In this document: positions 47,153 through 59,620 of the stretch, one piece after another
Position numbering within the stretch: position 1 is the first letter of the stretch
How the letters are laid out: every line of letters begins with the position of its first letter
Origin: Suillus spraguei
Lineage: Eukaryota; Basidiomycota; Agaricomycetes; Boletales; Suillaceae
Assembly (NCBI GenBank): GCA_016800925.1
Contig: JABCPU010000223.1
Span: forward strand, 1-64,000
Reading direction: 5' to 3'
Length of the DNA stretch: 64,000 bases
Program-made: the position numbers and the translations under genes
The notes under the pieces: model-generated
Told to the model about the DNA's origin: nothing
Seen by the model: only the letters and a program-made list of their open reading frames with translations
Databases searched by the model: none

Positions 47153-47582
47153 TGTCACAACCCACAAACGAATTAACGCAAGGGCAGAGACTAGAACTCA
47201 AACTAAGGTTATCACAAGAAAAGAGAGGAGCAAGGACATCTTGGATTGCTACAGTTGTAGATACAAGAGGTTTGAACTGAAGAACTACTACAGCGAAACT
47301 AGCTAACTATATACACATATTGAAACTGAGATATAAACTGAGTCTGAAACTACTAGCCAATCATATGATAAAAGTGAGAATCGTATGATGTGATAGTTGT
47401 GACATTGTTATGACATCATTTTCTAGAAGGTTCTAAGATCACGTGATATTATCTTATCTTATCTTATCTTATAGAAGCAGATATAGGGATTTCAATGGGG
47501 TTAGGGTTTATCTTAGTGCTGGGTTTAGACACTTTAGAGAAATTGAGGAAAGAATAATGGTTTGTATTTGGAATTCGTGACA
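47153..47582 (-). mobile_element. 3' LTR of family D
   Basis: TGTCACAACCCACAAACG to GAATTCGTGACA, 430 bp. It contains a short TTATC microsatellite (about 47452-47472) and lacks about 50 bp present in the other LTR just after that microsatellite, probably a slippage deletion. The purine run next to it inside the element (AGAGAGGGGGTAA on the minus strand, 47583-47595) is the polypurine tract. Confidence 0.92.
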
Positions 47583-50500
47583 TTACCCCCTCTCTAGGAT
47601 GAGCATCATCGCGAATGTATGAAGGTCTGATGTTATGCGCTCTCCATTTCTTGACATCTTCCGAATTAAGTATAGAACTTTGAATTCTTTTGGTTTTAGC
47701 TGCCGTGGGATTCTTTTTGTGAAACTCCGCTATAAGGACTGGAGAATTCTTTACATTTTCTTCTGGTTCCCATGTCGATTCTTCTATCGGATATCCTTCC
47801 CATTTTACTCGGTATTGCAGCTTTCCTTGGAATAAATGGCTATCTGTTACGAACTGGGGTGGCATCACCAGCGACAGTGAAAAGACACAGACGGTCTGCT
47901 GGGAAGTTCTACAATGTCCAGAAGATGACAAGGTGAAGGTACAAGGAACACGTTCCGAGTACAATCAAGGGTTTGGCCTCAAAGACAAGTCTAAGAGGTT
48001 CTACGAGAATAGAGACTAAGGCTAAGGAGTGCTTAGACTTAGAGACAATTCAAGACAACTTAGGTTGGAGACCTAAGCGAAGGATATTCCAGGTAAAACC
48101 CAGTAAGATTAAAGTAAAGTATACAAGCATAGTACAGCGTGCTTAAATAGACCAATATGTGCGCACGGACCGAGGGAGACATGAGAATGTAAGTGCGTAT
48201 CCAAACAAGGAAGGCAATTATAGTACAGATGCATTGAGCATATGAGTCAGAGTCATGTGACATGATATACAAGTAAGGGAGACAAAGAGAAAATGAATAG
48301 GGGCACGTATGATTGTAACACTATCTAATACTTCTTCTACAACAAATTCTTCCTGATTGTCAACTATGTCAGGAGGTGGTCGGATGGGTTGAGAATGAGG
48401 GATCATTTGAGATGCATAGTATGGAGTGAGTAATTGAATGTGGAACACCAGATGGATCTGATAATTTGCCAGTAATTTCAATTTATAGTTCACTTTGCCA
48501 ATCTTCTCTAGTATTTCAAAGCGCCCAAGACGACAATCTGACAATTTTTGACTTGGATGACATTGTTTAATGTTCTTTGTGTCTAGCCAGACCTTGTCTC
48601 CCTTTTTATACTGTGGTGTGTCTTTTACTCCTTTGTCATAGAATTGTTTCATTCTTTCATTGACTAGTTTCAAAGTATTTTCTGCATCATCTCTTGCTTC
48701 TTTCATTTGATCCACTCTTTCATCGGCAATGGGAATATGGGAATTGGAATTAGGAGATATCATGAATTCTGGATTATATCCATATAGAACTTTGAAAGGG
48801 CTGTGACCGGTGACTGTGACTGTGTTATTATGTGAAAATTCTGCAATCGGCAACCAAGATATCCAATCGTTCTGTCTATAAGAGGTAAACAGGCGCAAAT
48901 ATTGTTCGACATCTTGATTTACGTGTTCTGTTTGTCCGTCAGTATGGGGATGATAGGCAGTCAAAGCAGACCATTTTGTGCCTAATCTTTTTGACATTTG
49001 TCCATTAATTTCGATATGAACTGTGTTCCTCTATCTGAAATCACTTTCTTTGGTGTTCTGTGATGTTTCCATACATTCTTCAAAAATAGCTTGGCAATTT
49101 CCTTCGAGTCTACTTCTTTATTTGTGGGAATAAAGTGTGCTTGTTTCATAAATTGATCAACGACAACAAAAATGCTATCACACCCTTCACTCTTTGGTAG
49201 GTCTACAATCAGGTCACATGTGATCGTTTGCCAAGGTCCTTCTAGAACTTCATTTGGTTGTAAAGGTCCCATTGGTTTATTAGGATAGACCTTTGTTTGT
49301 CTGCAATGATCGCAACCATCTACATAGTCATGAACACTCTTTGTCATCATTGGCCACCAATAGTTTCTGGAAATCAATTCTAAAGTTTTGGCACGTCCAG
49401 GATGTCCAGCCGGTGGTGAGTCATGGAATAACTCTAAAATCTCTCAGTGGATCTCTTTATCATTTGGAACATAGACCAATCCTTGGAATAACACCAATCC
49501 ATCCTCAACATTCCATTCTTCAACTCCTCTACGCAATTGCACTGGTGCTGTTTTTAGCGTTTCTAGCGCTTTCATTATTTCAGGCTCTCATTCTGTACAT
49601 TGTCTGATCTTTTTCAGAAGAGATTTTTCTCCTTCGATAAGAACTTGGCCTCTTTTAGCAGCATTGATTTTGAAAAATTCCAGTTTAAGCAAAACACGAT
49701 CAGAGTTGTCGTTTTCTACCCCCCCTCTGTGGTCTGATCTTCAAGACAGATGATTGGCCTTATCATTGACTACACCAGGCTTATGTTGGAGCATAAATTC
49801 ATACTCCACCAGGAACAAACACCATCTGGCTTGCCTTCTCGTCAACTTTTGACTTGTCATGAAATACTTGAGATTTTTATGATCGGTCCAGATCTCCACA
49901 GAATGAGGTGCTCCCTGCACATAGTGCCTCCACTCTTCTAATGCTCGAATGATTGCCAATAATTCTTTGGCATGAATGTCATAATTTTGTTCTGCATCAT
50001 TCATTGACTTCGAATAATAAGCGACAGGATGCCATAGTCCATCTTCCATCTGTTGAGAAAGTACTGCACCAGATGCGTAATCAGAAGCATCAGTCTCTAT
50101 TCTTTTCTTTTTCTCAATGTCTGGCATTACTAGGAGCAGAGCTTCTGTGAATTGTTTCTTCAATTCATCAAATGCATTTTGTTGTTTCTCTGTCTAATTC
50201 CATGGAACATCTTTTCTTAGCAAATCATTCATTGGTCTGGCTATATCCGAGAACCCCAATATGAATCTTCGATAGAAGTTGGCAAAACCCATAAATGCTT
50301 GTATATCTTTTATGCATTTGGGAATAGGCCATTTCAATACTCCTTCTACTTTCACAGGGTCCATAGACACATTGTCTTTTTCCACAATCAACCCTAAGAA
50401 TTCAACTTTAGACTGTTCGAAACTACATTTCTCTGGTTTCAAGAACAGGTCGTTATTTTTAATCATTTAGAGTACTTTTTGCACGACTTTCTGGTGTTGC

Positions 50501-51786
50501 TCCTTATTTCCATTTGTAAAGACCAAGATGTCATTGAGGTAGACAATGACTGTCTTTCCATCAATGAGATCTCTAAATATTTCATTCATCATGGTCTGGA
50601 AAGTTGCTGGAGAATTCGTCAACCCAAAATACATTATGGTTGGTTCATGGTGACCAAAAGGCATTTTGAAAGCTGCTTTCCACTCATCTCCTTCTTTCAT
50701 CTGAATGTTATTGTATCCCCATTGTACATCCATTTTGGAGTACATCACGGCACCAGTTAAAGCATCAATTAAATCTTGAGATCTCGGTAAAGGGTATGCA
50801 TTTTTAACTGTTTTCTCATTGAGCTTTCTATAGTCCATTACTGGCCGTAATTTGCCATCTTTTTTGGCCACAAAGAAGAAAGGTGCTGCAACAGGAGATT
50901 GTGAATCTCTAATATGTCCTAATGCAGTTTCAACTTTTAACCAATCTTTCAGTGTGTCCATCTCTTTGGGTGACAAAGGATACAGTTTTGCATTCGTGGA
51001 AGATAATTTTCATCTTTGAGATCTATCGCATGATCCCACTTCTTTCTTTCAGGAAATCTCTTTGATTCCTCTTCTGAGAATACACCCAGGTAATCGTGAA
51101 GCCAGTCTGGAACCATTTCTTCTACAGACTTCTTCTTCTTAGTAGCTTCCTCTGCTACTTTCTGCTCCGTGGTGGTAGAAGCTTTATATCTAATTCATTC
51201 TTTGGACTATCTTCATCTTCTATTTCCTCAACCATCGCCCTCTTCTTTGCCATGCCTTCATTGTCATCTTCCTCTTCTGTGGGAATCAGATCTGGCAAGT
51301 CACCCTGTTTTTGGGTTTTATGTTTTTCTCTATTTTTTTGTCTTTTTTTTTTTTAGTCTCACACTTGACTAGGCATTGTGTAAGAGCAAATCGTCCTGTG
51401 TTCCAATCAATTTCCAGATTATGGTACCTTAGCCAATCTATACCGATAATGACATCATCGCTTCCTAGATCTGTAACCATGAAGGCTGCTGTGTCTTCTT
51501 CATGATCTCTGATCTTTAGTCCTATTTCAGCAAATTTTGTCATAGCTCCAGCAGCATTTAAAGAGCCATCAATGTTCTTGACTGGTATGGGACGCAATAA
51601 TTTACGACACTGAACATCATTGTTCTTCACAAATCTTTCACTTATAAATAATGTTGATGCACTGCAATCCACAAGTGCTTTTATGTCTGCTTGTCTGTTC
51701 TTTCCTTTCAGTGTAACAGGAATATAAAAATGCTCTGATTTAGATCGTATATACACTTCTGTTACATCTGAAAATCTAGAAAGCAT
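47464..51786 (-). pseudogene. family D protease, RT, RNase H, integrase, chromodomain
   Basis: Minus-strand order. Protease (51786-51290): ALVDCSASTLFI, with Ser where the Asp-x-Gly triad needs Gly, then DVIIGIDWLRYHNLEIDW. A Glu/Lys-rich linker follows. RT (50976-50200): the catalytic box is YLNDILVF, with Asn replacing the first Asp. RNase H (50163-49741): WTDHKNLKYF. Integrase (49377-48325): HCRQTKVYP, DLIVDLPKSEG, VISDRGTQF, with a frame shift near 48990. Chromodomain (47840-47700): LQYRVKWEGYPIEESTWEPEENV. Stops separate several parts. The final frame continues through the polypurine tract into the 3' LTR and stops at 47464. The element is inactive. Confidence 0.85.
47845..48320 (-). mobile_element. 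solo LTR, family C, reversed (476 bp)
   Basis: TGTTACGAACTGGGG to GTATGATTGTAACA, with perfect duplication CTATC at 47840-47844 and 48321-48325. Removal joins the integrase tail (EEVLD) to the chromodomain (SHLFQGKLQYRV) in frame. Confidence 0.96.
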
Positions 51787-52286
51787 AGAGAATCAATTGT
51801 TCGGGTCTAGGTCCACAGACTCTGACTTCAACCCTTCTAAAAACCCTTGCCTTCTTTGGAGGACAGCCAGTCCTTGAACCATTTGGGCACAGATTCTTCT
51901 TCAGCAGACAATGCCTTCACTTGCGCTGGTTTCGGCGCTTCTTTACAGTTCCTAGCCATGTGGCCTTCTCCACCGCATCTATAGCATTTGAAAGCACCAG
52001 GCTTTCCTTGCGGTTTAGGAGCATTCTTTTGCTTCCTGGAGTCAACATCCATAGTGTCACTGTTACTGGGACCAGCCCTTGATGAAGAAGGAACTCCGCT
52101 GTTAGACTTTGGAGTCCACCAGGTGTTTCGCTTCTTCTCTGCGTCCAACTCTTCAAAGTTTTGCCCAATTTCTACTGCTCTTTCAATCATTTTGTTGAAA
52201 GTGTTCTTGTCTTTGAGCGCAACATGAGCGAGTTGTTATTTGATCTGGGTTTGTAGACCAGATCAGAATTTGAGGCGAAGGTTGTT

Positions 52287-53253
52287 GTAACGAACATATT
52301 GGCGCTGGGCTTAAAACCCCATCTTTTGACACTCATCTCATGTCTACAGGAGTTATCACTTGTCCATGGCCATCTTACCCCTTTAGCATTACCGGTGGCA
52401 TCCCACATTTACCGCACACCGTACCGACTACCGCACCTCGTTCCATGTACCGATGTCCTTCCATGTCCTTGCCACATCCGCATAGCTCCATTTGGTGTGT
52501 CGTTTGTTTTATGTTCATTATCACTGATTCCACAGCAAGCGTTATTACATGTTGCCTCATGCACAGCACCTCGTGCTACATTTACATATGGTGGTTACTA
52601 CAGTTGAGCGCTACTGATCTCGCCTAGAGCATTCTGAGTACATATGATTTAGGATATAAGCACCGCATACCCCACACGATACAGTACCTGATTTTACACC
52701 ATTGCACGTACTATAGGTCAGGATTATTGTCTAGCTCTGGATCTATCCAGTAGTGGAAATAGTCTTTAAAGTTTCCTTATCGCTCGTTAATCCATCACAC
52801 TCGTTCTCCATTATCGCTGGCATACCACTGGACTTTTGACTGTTATTTTGACTGAACTTCTCATGCGCCACTACTTTACCGCTGAAAGTACTGCGGCTTT
52901 CTTTACTGTTTCTTTGCACTGCTCGCAACTTTACCGTTACTGCTGATATCATCGCTCAACATCGCTTGCTCAACGCAACTGTTTCTGACTATATCTTGAC
53001 CACAGTAGCACCGCTACACACGACGCTAGTTCCGGCGGCATCATCGCTAACTGCGGCAACTTACTGCAGACCAAGACACTTCATTTGCACATAAGTTTGA
53101 CTCAAACTTGACCATACTAATAGGCATCCCCCTTTAGGGTCAAACACTCTTGTTTTTACAAGTGAAGCAGACTAGACAGAGCGCAAGACTCACATACTAG
53201 CTTAGGCTGTGGTTTATCTACAGCCCAGGTTAGGTTGTATCTTTACACCGTAA
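52287..53253. mobile_element. unclassified insertion in family D gag
   Basis: Gag sequence breaks off at 53254 (FTNFSDY) and resumes at 52290 (NNLRLKF), so about 963 bp are inserted, with GTAA repeated at both junctions (52287-52290, 53250-53253). I find no reading frame, no LTR match to families A-D and no terminal inverted repeat. TATAAG occurs near 52657. It could be a solo LTR of another family with blurred ends or a non-autonomous element. Confidence 0.6.
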
Positions 53254-53789
53254 TCTGAGAAGTTTGTAAAGACTGACTTCTGTTTGAAAGATGCAACATA
53301 TTCTGGAACAGTGCTAGAGCCTTGCCTAAGGGTCTCTAATTCTCTGATAGCCTTTGCTTCTTTGTTCTCATCTTTGAACATGCATGAGAATTCTCCTAAG
53401 AAGTCTTGGAAGACTAATGTTCCTTCAGCTTGTTGCTTAACATAAGGTTCTGCCCATTTTCCAGCATTTCCCTTTAAGTAAGACAACAGAAGACTGAGGT
53501 GTTGTTGTTGCATTGCATTGGGATATTGGGTGAGGTAGAGAGATACTTGTGCCAAGAATGTTTTGATATCAATGGAATATTTTTCTCCAGTGAACTCCAT
53601 TGGTTTAGCTATCTTGGGAGCTCCTCCAGGTTTTGTAGACTCCTCCGCTTTCATTTCTGCAATTTCTTCTTGTTGCAAGTGAAGTTGTACCTGTAGGTCT
53701 TCATTTTGCTCCGATAACTCTCCATTTTGTGTTTGGAGTCATTGTATTTGTTCATTCATTGGAGTGATTGCCTGTTGTACCATGGTTTG

Positions 53790-54559
53790 TGTTAAGACTG
53801 TACTCAAGGGTAGAGAGATCCGAAGGCCTTTTGGCCTCAGTTCGTACACTGTGCCCCTTTCTCGAGTAATGCCCCTTATTTCAGGGAGGAGTTATTCGTC
53901 CGAAGACCCGGAAGGGGTTGTGTGACGGATCCGGGTGTCCGAAGGTGTCGGATATGATACGTCCGAAGGTAATTCGGAACGTAAGGAGAGGACAGAGATT
54001 AAGGCTAGTTTCGGAATGAGTTCCTAACTAGAAATTAACGGAGATGGACTATCCGAAGATAGAGTCGGAGGTATAGACTATAGGAATCAATCCTAAGTCT
54101 CGGAAGGTGACTTAAAGCGGAGAGTGGCTTAAGTCCGGAGGAGGCAGAATGAGTAGAATCTAAGATGATATTCGAACTGAGGTTCTACGGAGATCTACAA
54201 GTGGTTTATATACTGTAAGTATCTAAGACGGATAATCAGCAAGTCCGGGACCGAGGGCTATGTACGAAGTGTAGCGGAAGTCTATTAGTTAATGCACAGC
54301 GGATCAGTAAGCAAGAATCGGAAATGAACACAGGAAACGGATCAGTAACACAGGACGGAAATATAAACAGCCAGAGTACCGGTAGCAGGAGAAATGACGA
54401 AAGGAGATAGACGCAGATGTACACAAGGGAGTTAAGGTGCGAGAAGTGAGTACATTCGGATGGGTGGTCCGGACAAGATCTGTGGACTGGACGGATATGG
54501 AAACGATCGGATCTGGACGGATATGGTCGGATCTGAGAATAGAAGTATGGTATATGACA
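53790..54559 (-). mobile_element. 3' LTR of family A copy 2
   Basis: 770 bp, TGTTAAGACTGTACTC to ATGGTATATGACA on the + strand. The G-rich polypurine tract of the element (54564-54572, seen as CCCCCC on the + strand) is directly adjacent. Confidence 0.95.
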
Positions 54560-54682
54560 GTATCCCCCCTTAGGGCCGAACCCCTGAGGCACAAGAAGCG
54601 TTGATCCGGATCGGACAGATTAATGCGAGACGATGGGGAAGTTTGATGGTTGTAGTGCTGAGTCTGTAATCCGACAGATATA

Positions 54683-54699
54683 CGGACGTCAGACGTCCG
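54683..54699. promoter_or_regulatory. CGG-N11-CCG palindrome upstream of the antisense gene (copy 2)
   Basis: CGGACGTCAGACGTCCG: a perfect 7-bp inverted repeat around CAG, conserved with 3896-3912. It is 53 bp upstream of ATG 54752 and 124 bp from the 3' LTR. The spacing of CGG and CCG (11 bases) matches the Gal4-type site. Binding by the adjacent gene's product is inference. Confidence 0.55.
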
Positions 54700-54751
54700 A
54701 AATGATTCCTACCCCCACTTCATATCCTTGTTAACAAAACTTGTCTCCTAC

Positions 54752-55766
54752 ATGTCTGGAAAGAGATCCGATGCCCCTAAGACTGCTGCTGACCTTGTGG
54801 CGGATCTGGAGCAGCAACTGGCGGCTGCTAAGGCTGCAGCAGAAGCCGAGGTGGAGCGGAAGCGGAAAGAGGCGGAGGAGCGGAAAAGGCAGGAGGAGTT
54901 GAAGCAGATTGAGTTGGCGGAGATCCGGAGGGAAATGGAGGAGAAGAGGCGGAGAGCACTGATTGAGGCTCGGGTGAGTGCTGTGGACTCTTCCGGATCC
55001 GGATATTAATGGGTTGGCAAAGGCCAAGGCTGCTCCTGCGTCTGGAGCAAAGGATGGGTACTGCTCCCGTTGCGTCACTAAGGGCTGGATGTGCCAGTGG
55101 GGTGATGCTGAGAAGAATGCCATGGTGAGTCGTCCGAAAAACTTCGGATCCGCTGATTTCGACGTTTCATAGATTAAGTCCTGTGACGTCTGCCGGAAGG
55201 ACAAGGCCACTTGTCCTGGAAGGCCCAGATTCGTTAAGGGGCCCAAGGGCCGGAAGAGGCAGCGTCCTGCTGGTACTCCGTCTCCGAAGGGCAAAGGCAA
55301 GCGCCGTCAGAGGAGTCCTACTCCGGATGTGGCGGATGCGGATGTCTTCTCTAATCCAGTCACTATCGAAGGTACGGATGAGGATTTTGTGGAGTATGAT
55401 GATCAGGCTTGGGTGGCCGCTGCCAATGGAATCATTGCTGAGTTGGCGCGGACCAACGGACTTCTCCAAGATGGTATTGTGGCGGCGGAAGGGAGTCGGA
55501 TTGCCATGGAGCAGATGAGCTCTACCATGGAGGCCTTCCTCCAGCAACAGAGGGAATTCCAGGCCCTGCTCATCGAGGAAATTTGGACCGGATTTAGGCT
55601 TTCCGTTTCTGCCGGATCCGACAAGGATGGCGCTGGTGAGGAGATTGGGGAAGAGGTGGCGGATGAGAATGGAGGAGAGATGGCGGATGGGACTGGGGAA
55701 GAGATGGCGGATGGGACTGGGGAGGAGACTGGGGGTGCCGGAGGTGAAATGGAGACTGGTGCTTAG
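54752..55766 (+). CDS. antisense Zn2Cys6 coiled-coil protein of family A retrotransposon (copy 2)
   Basis: Three exons, 54752-54973, 55023-55124 and 55173-55766; introns 54974-55022 (49 nt) and 55125-55172 (48 nt) both start GTGAGT, end AG and have branch-like TTAAT / CTGAT. All phase 0; product 305 residues. Residues 9-74 form a coiled coil. Residues about 84-121 hold CSRCVTKGWMC and SCDVCRKDKATC, the two halves of a Zn2Cys6 cluster brought together by splicing. Residues 122-150 are basic. Residues 155-245 are helical, and the rest is a Gly/Glu repeat (GEEMADGT). Nearly all differences from copy 1 are single residues outside the cysteines. Unspliced, exon 1 runs into a stop after 12 more codons. 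Introns can persist here only because the element's RNA is made from the other strand. Confidence 0.82.
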
Positions 55767-55823
55767 TCCAGATCCGGATTTCCGCTACTGCCCTCAATGT
55801 ACTTGTATTTCGTTATGTACTCT

Positions 55824-58800
55824 TCAAGCAATGGGACCAGGCTTGTCCGGATATGCTGAGTGGAAATCCGCTACGAGATCCGATGCATTTCCGAGTTCTG
55901 TGGCCAGTAACCAGGAAGTTTCTTTGTCCGTTCCTTCGTATCCGGACCAACGGACGAGGTATAGAAGTTGGCAGTGGTGCCTACGACGGTCCAGTTTAGA
56001 GTCCAGGATTTCGGATATCTCGTACTCTGGTTCTCCGTCGACTTCGACTGGTGGTGGAGGAGGTTGGATGCGATTGGGAATGGTGTTCAGAACTGCTGGC
56101 TCTAACTGCGAGACATGGAAAACAGGATGTACGGAACGCATAGAATCCGGAAGTCAGATGGCGAAAGAATGAGTACCCGGGCGGGATATAATTTCGAATG
56201 GTCCCAAATTCTTTTCTGAAAGTTTCTTCGACGGACGAGTGGAGCGGAAGTACTTGGCTTTGACGAAGACTTGTTCCCCAATCCAGAAGTCTGGAGCAGG
56301 CTGTCTTTTAGCGTCTGCGGGTCCTTGATAGCGTTTCTGAGCTTCGGACATCTCATCTCGGAGGAACTGGTGAAGTTTGTTAAGGTCTAGGGCATATTCC
56401 TGGGCACGGATGGAGGATAGGTCGTGTTCCAGATGGATGGAAATGTTCGGATGATAACCTTTATTGGCGAAGAAAGGTGAAACTCCGGTAGTGGCACTCG
56501 GAGCGTTATTGTATGCAAATTCTGCGAGGGGCAGCAGCTCGGACCAGTTGTCCTGCTGATAGTTGCAGTAGATCTGGAGGTACTGTTCCAGCGTTTGGTT
56601 GGCACGTTCAGTTTGTCCGTCCCCTTCGGGATGATATCCGGATGTGAAGTGTAGGACCATGTCCAATGCCTTTCCTAGGGAATGGAAGAAGTGGGATACG
56701 AACTCTGTTCCTCGATCCGAGGTTACATGGGACGGGACTCCATGCTTAGAGAAGACATGGAGGAGAAATAGGCGGGCGAGATCAGGGGAAGTAATGGTAT
56801 CGTGGGTCGGAACGAATATGGCTTGCTTGGATAAACGATCTATGATGACGAGGATGGCTGTAAAGCCGGATGAGTCCGGAAGTTGTTCAATGAAATCCAT
56901 AGAGATGGAATTCCATGGTTTTTCTGGGACAGGAAGTTGCTTGAGTAGACCGTAGGGCTTATGCTTATGTCTCGGAACTTTGGCTCGGGCGCAGGATGTG
57001 CAGGATCTGACATACTCTTTGACAAAGGCTTGTACTCTGGGCCAGGTATAGTTGCGTCGGATGAGCTCGAGAGTACGATTCTGTCCGAAATGTCCGGATA
57101 GGGGGTGGTCATGGCAATTCCGGAGGATGTGAAGTCGTAGATCATTGGTATCCAGAACGTAGATGCGGTTGTCACAACAAAGGAATCCACCATCGTCTAT
57201 TGTCCATCTCGGATCCGAAGGAACCAGAAAATGTATTTGTGCAACGGGGTCATTAGGGAGTGCTATCAGAATGTCTTTCCAGAGGTGTTCGGTGTCCATA
57301 AGAACAGCTGCTCTAAGGACCGGAGTTGCTAAAATGGAAGCTCGTAGGGACGAAGCTAATTGTTCCGAAGCAAATATTGGACGGAGGTTGTGAGGGTTAA
57401 TCTGAGCGTAGTCCTTATCCCCCTCTTTAGGGTAGACGTCCCATCGTCTAGTGAGGGAATCTGGCTTGACTCCGAGTCTTCCAGGACGGTAACGGATAAC
57501 GAGGTTGAACTGATGGAGGAACTCGGACCAGCGGGCCTGACGATGGGATAGCAGTTTGGTGGTAGAGAAATACTCAAGGTTCTTGTGGTCCGTGACAACA
57601 TCTATAGGCTCGGACGAGCCTTCTAGGTAATGGCGCCAGGTTCGGAACGCAGCATAGATGGCTAGTAGTTCCTTATCATGGACATCATAGTTGAGTTCTG
57701 CACCGGACAGTGTCCGGGAGTAAAATGCCACCGGACGAAGTTCCGAGTCTGGGCACACAATGGATAGTATTCCAGCGATAGCATAATCCGAGGCATCAGT
57801 TTCCACAACTATAGGAACATTCGGAATCCAATGCGTTAGCACTGGAGTGGACGTGAAAGCTTTCTTGAGTGCATTAAATGATTTCTGGCATTCCTCGGAA
57901 AAGTCCCAAGTGACGCCCTTGCGAGTGAGTCGAGTAAGGGGAACCACGATATCCGAGTAGTTGAAGATGAAACGACGATAGAAGTTAGCGAATCCGAGGA
58001 AAGATTGGATGTCCTTGACTTTCTGAGGTTCTGGCCAGTCTATGATAGACTGGATCTTTTCGGACAACATTGTCAAGCCATCCGGAGATAGGAGGTAACC
58101 AAGATATTCGACGGAGGATGAATGAAATTCGCATTTCTCGGGTTTGGCATATAGTCGGTGTTTACGGAGACGTCGCAAAACTTCTCGGACATGTTCCTTA
58201 TGACTTGCAAGGTCTTGGGAATAGATAAGGATGTCATCCAGATATACAACAACACATACGTCCAGCATATCGGCAAATACACTATTGACAAAGTGCTGGA
58301 AAGCTGCCGGAGCATTCGTGAGGCCTTCCGGCATCACCAACCATTCATAGGAGCCATAGCGCGTACGGAAGGAAGTCTTCCACTCGTCTCCTTCTGTTAT
58401 CCGGACGAGGTGATATGCAGATCGGAGATCAATTTTGGTATAAACTTTAGCGCGGCTCGGGGAGTCTAGTAGGTCGGCAATGAGGGGTAACGGATATCGG
58501 TCCTTCTTGGTGATGTGGTTAAGGCCGCGGAAATCCACACAAAGGCGGAGGGATCCATCCTTCTTTTTGACAAATAGGACGGGGGCTCCGTGGGGAGAAG
58601 ATGAGGAGCGGAGGAGTCCACACGAGATGTTTTCATCAAGGAACTTCCGGAGGGCCTCAAGCTCTACCGGAGAAAGAGAGTATATGGTTCCGAGAGGCGG
58701 ACTAGCCCCTTCTTCCAACTCAATCTTGAGATCGTAGGGTCGATGTGGGGGAAGTTGTCCGGCTTTGCCTTTGTCGAAGACATCCGCGAATTCGTGGTAA

Positions 58801-59620
58801 TCGGAAGGGATTCTGGAGAGGTCTGGAGGATTGGATGATACGGATGCGGATCGAAGGTTTACTTCGGAGGGACGGAGGTAGATGCTGAACTGAGTAGATC
58901 CTTCTAACTTGCAGGCACGGCAAAAGGCCACTGCGTTTATCAACGATATGTTAGGGACTGGAGTACCAGCGGAGGGTTCGGATTTGATCAGAGGCGGAGT
59001 CTCTGCCACGGATGGGGTGCTCTGAGGCGACGGAGATATTGGAGGGGAGGAATCTTCCTTGGGTGGAATACCCGAAGGAAACAGAGGTGTCGGATTGGAT
59101 TTTCCTGCCATGGACGATGTGTCTGGAGGCAGCGGTGATGCGGATGGGGTTAATGGCTCTCCCTGTTCAGTAGTTCGGAACTCGATGCTGCCCAATACCC
59201 AGTCAATCAACAGATTGTGTCGGGTGAGCCAGCTATATCCGAGAACGATATAACATGAGGAATCCAAAGGGGTGATGTAGAACGTGTCGGAAGTGATTAC
59301 ACCGGAGGAGAATCGGACGGATAAGTTTATGGCCTCGACAATATTGTTATTGCATGTACCATCAAATAAACGGAGTGGAAGCGGAGGAATCTGATAGGTA
59401 GGAATTTTATGTTCTCGGACGAAATCAGTGTCTATGAAGCAGTGGGAGGAACCACAGTCTATGAGGGCCGGAAAGTCAGATATATTGGAGAAAGATGGAA
59501 GAGAGACATATGGACACAGAGAGTTCGGATCAGGAAGAGTTACAGCGTTGAGTTGTAGTTCCGTTGCACGGGTTGGGCCAACGCGACCCTCATCCCATAC
59601 GGAGTCAGGAGGGTCGCGGA
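55824..59620 (-). CDS. family A copy 2 pol (-1 frame of gag), one nonsense codon
   Basis: Open from the frameshift site down to TGA 56154-56156; the remaining chromodomain part is 56153-55824. Protease: ALIDCGSSHCFIDTDF (about 59465) and IVLGYSWLTRHNLLIDW. RT: FVKKKDGSLRLCVDFRGLN and YLDDILIYSQD near 58230. RNase H: ETDASDYAIAGIL, VTDHKNLEYF. Integrase: GHFGQNRTLELIRRNYTW, CTSCARAKVPRHKHKPYG, SMDFIEQLPDSSG, VTSDRGTEF, SGYHPEGDGQTERANQTLEQ. Chromodomain: EYEISEILDSKL. All catalytic motifs look intact. The stop falls between integrase and chromodomain, where copy 1 has CGA, so it is a CpG transition. The truncated enzyme may keep polymerase and integrase functions. Confidence 0.92.

Noticed and set aside
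52743..52952. Short frames in the unclassified insertion
   Set aside because: None exceeds about 100 codons or has recognisable content; equal density in all frames.
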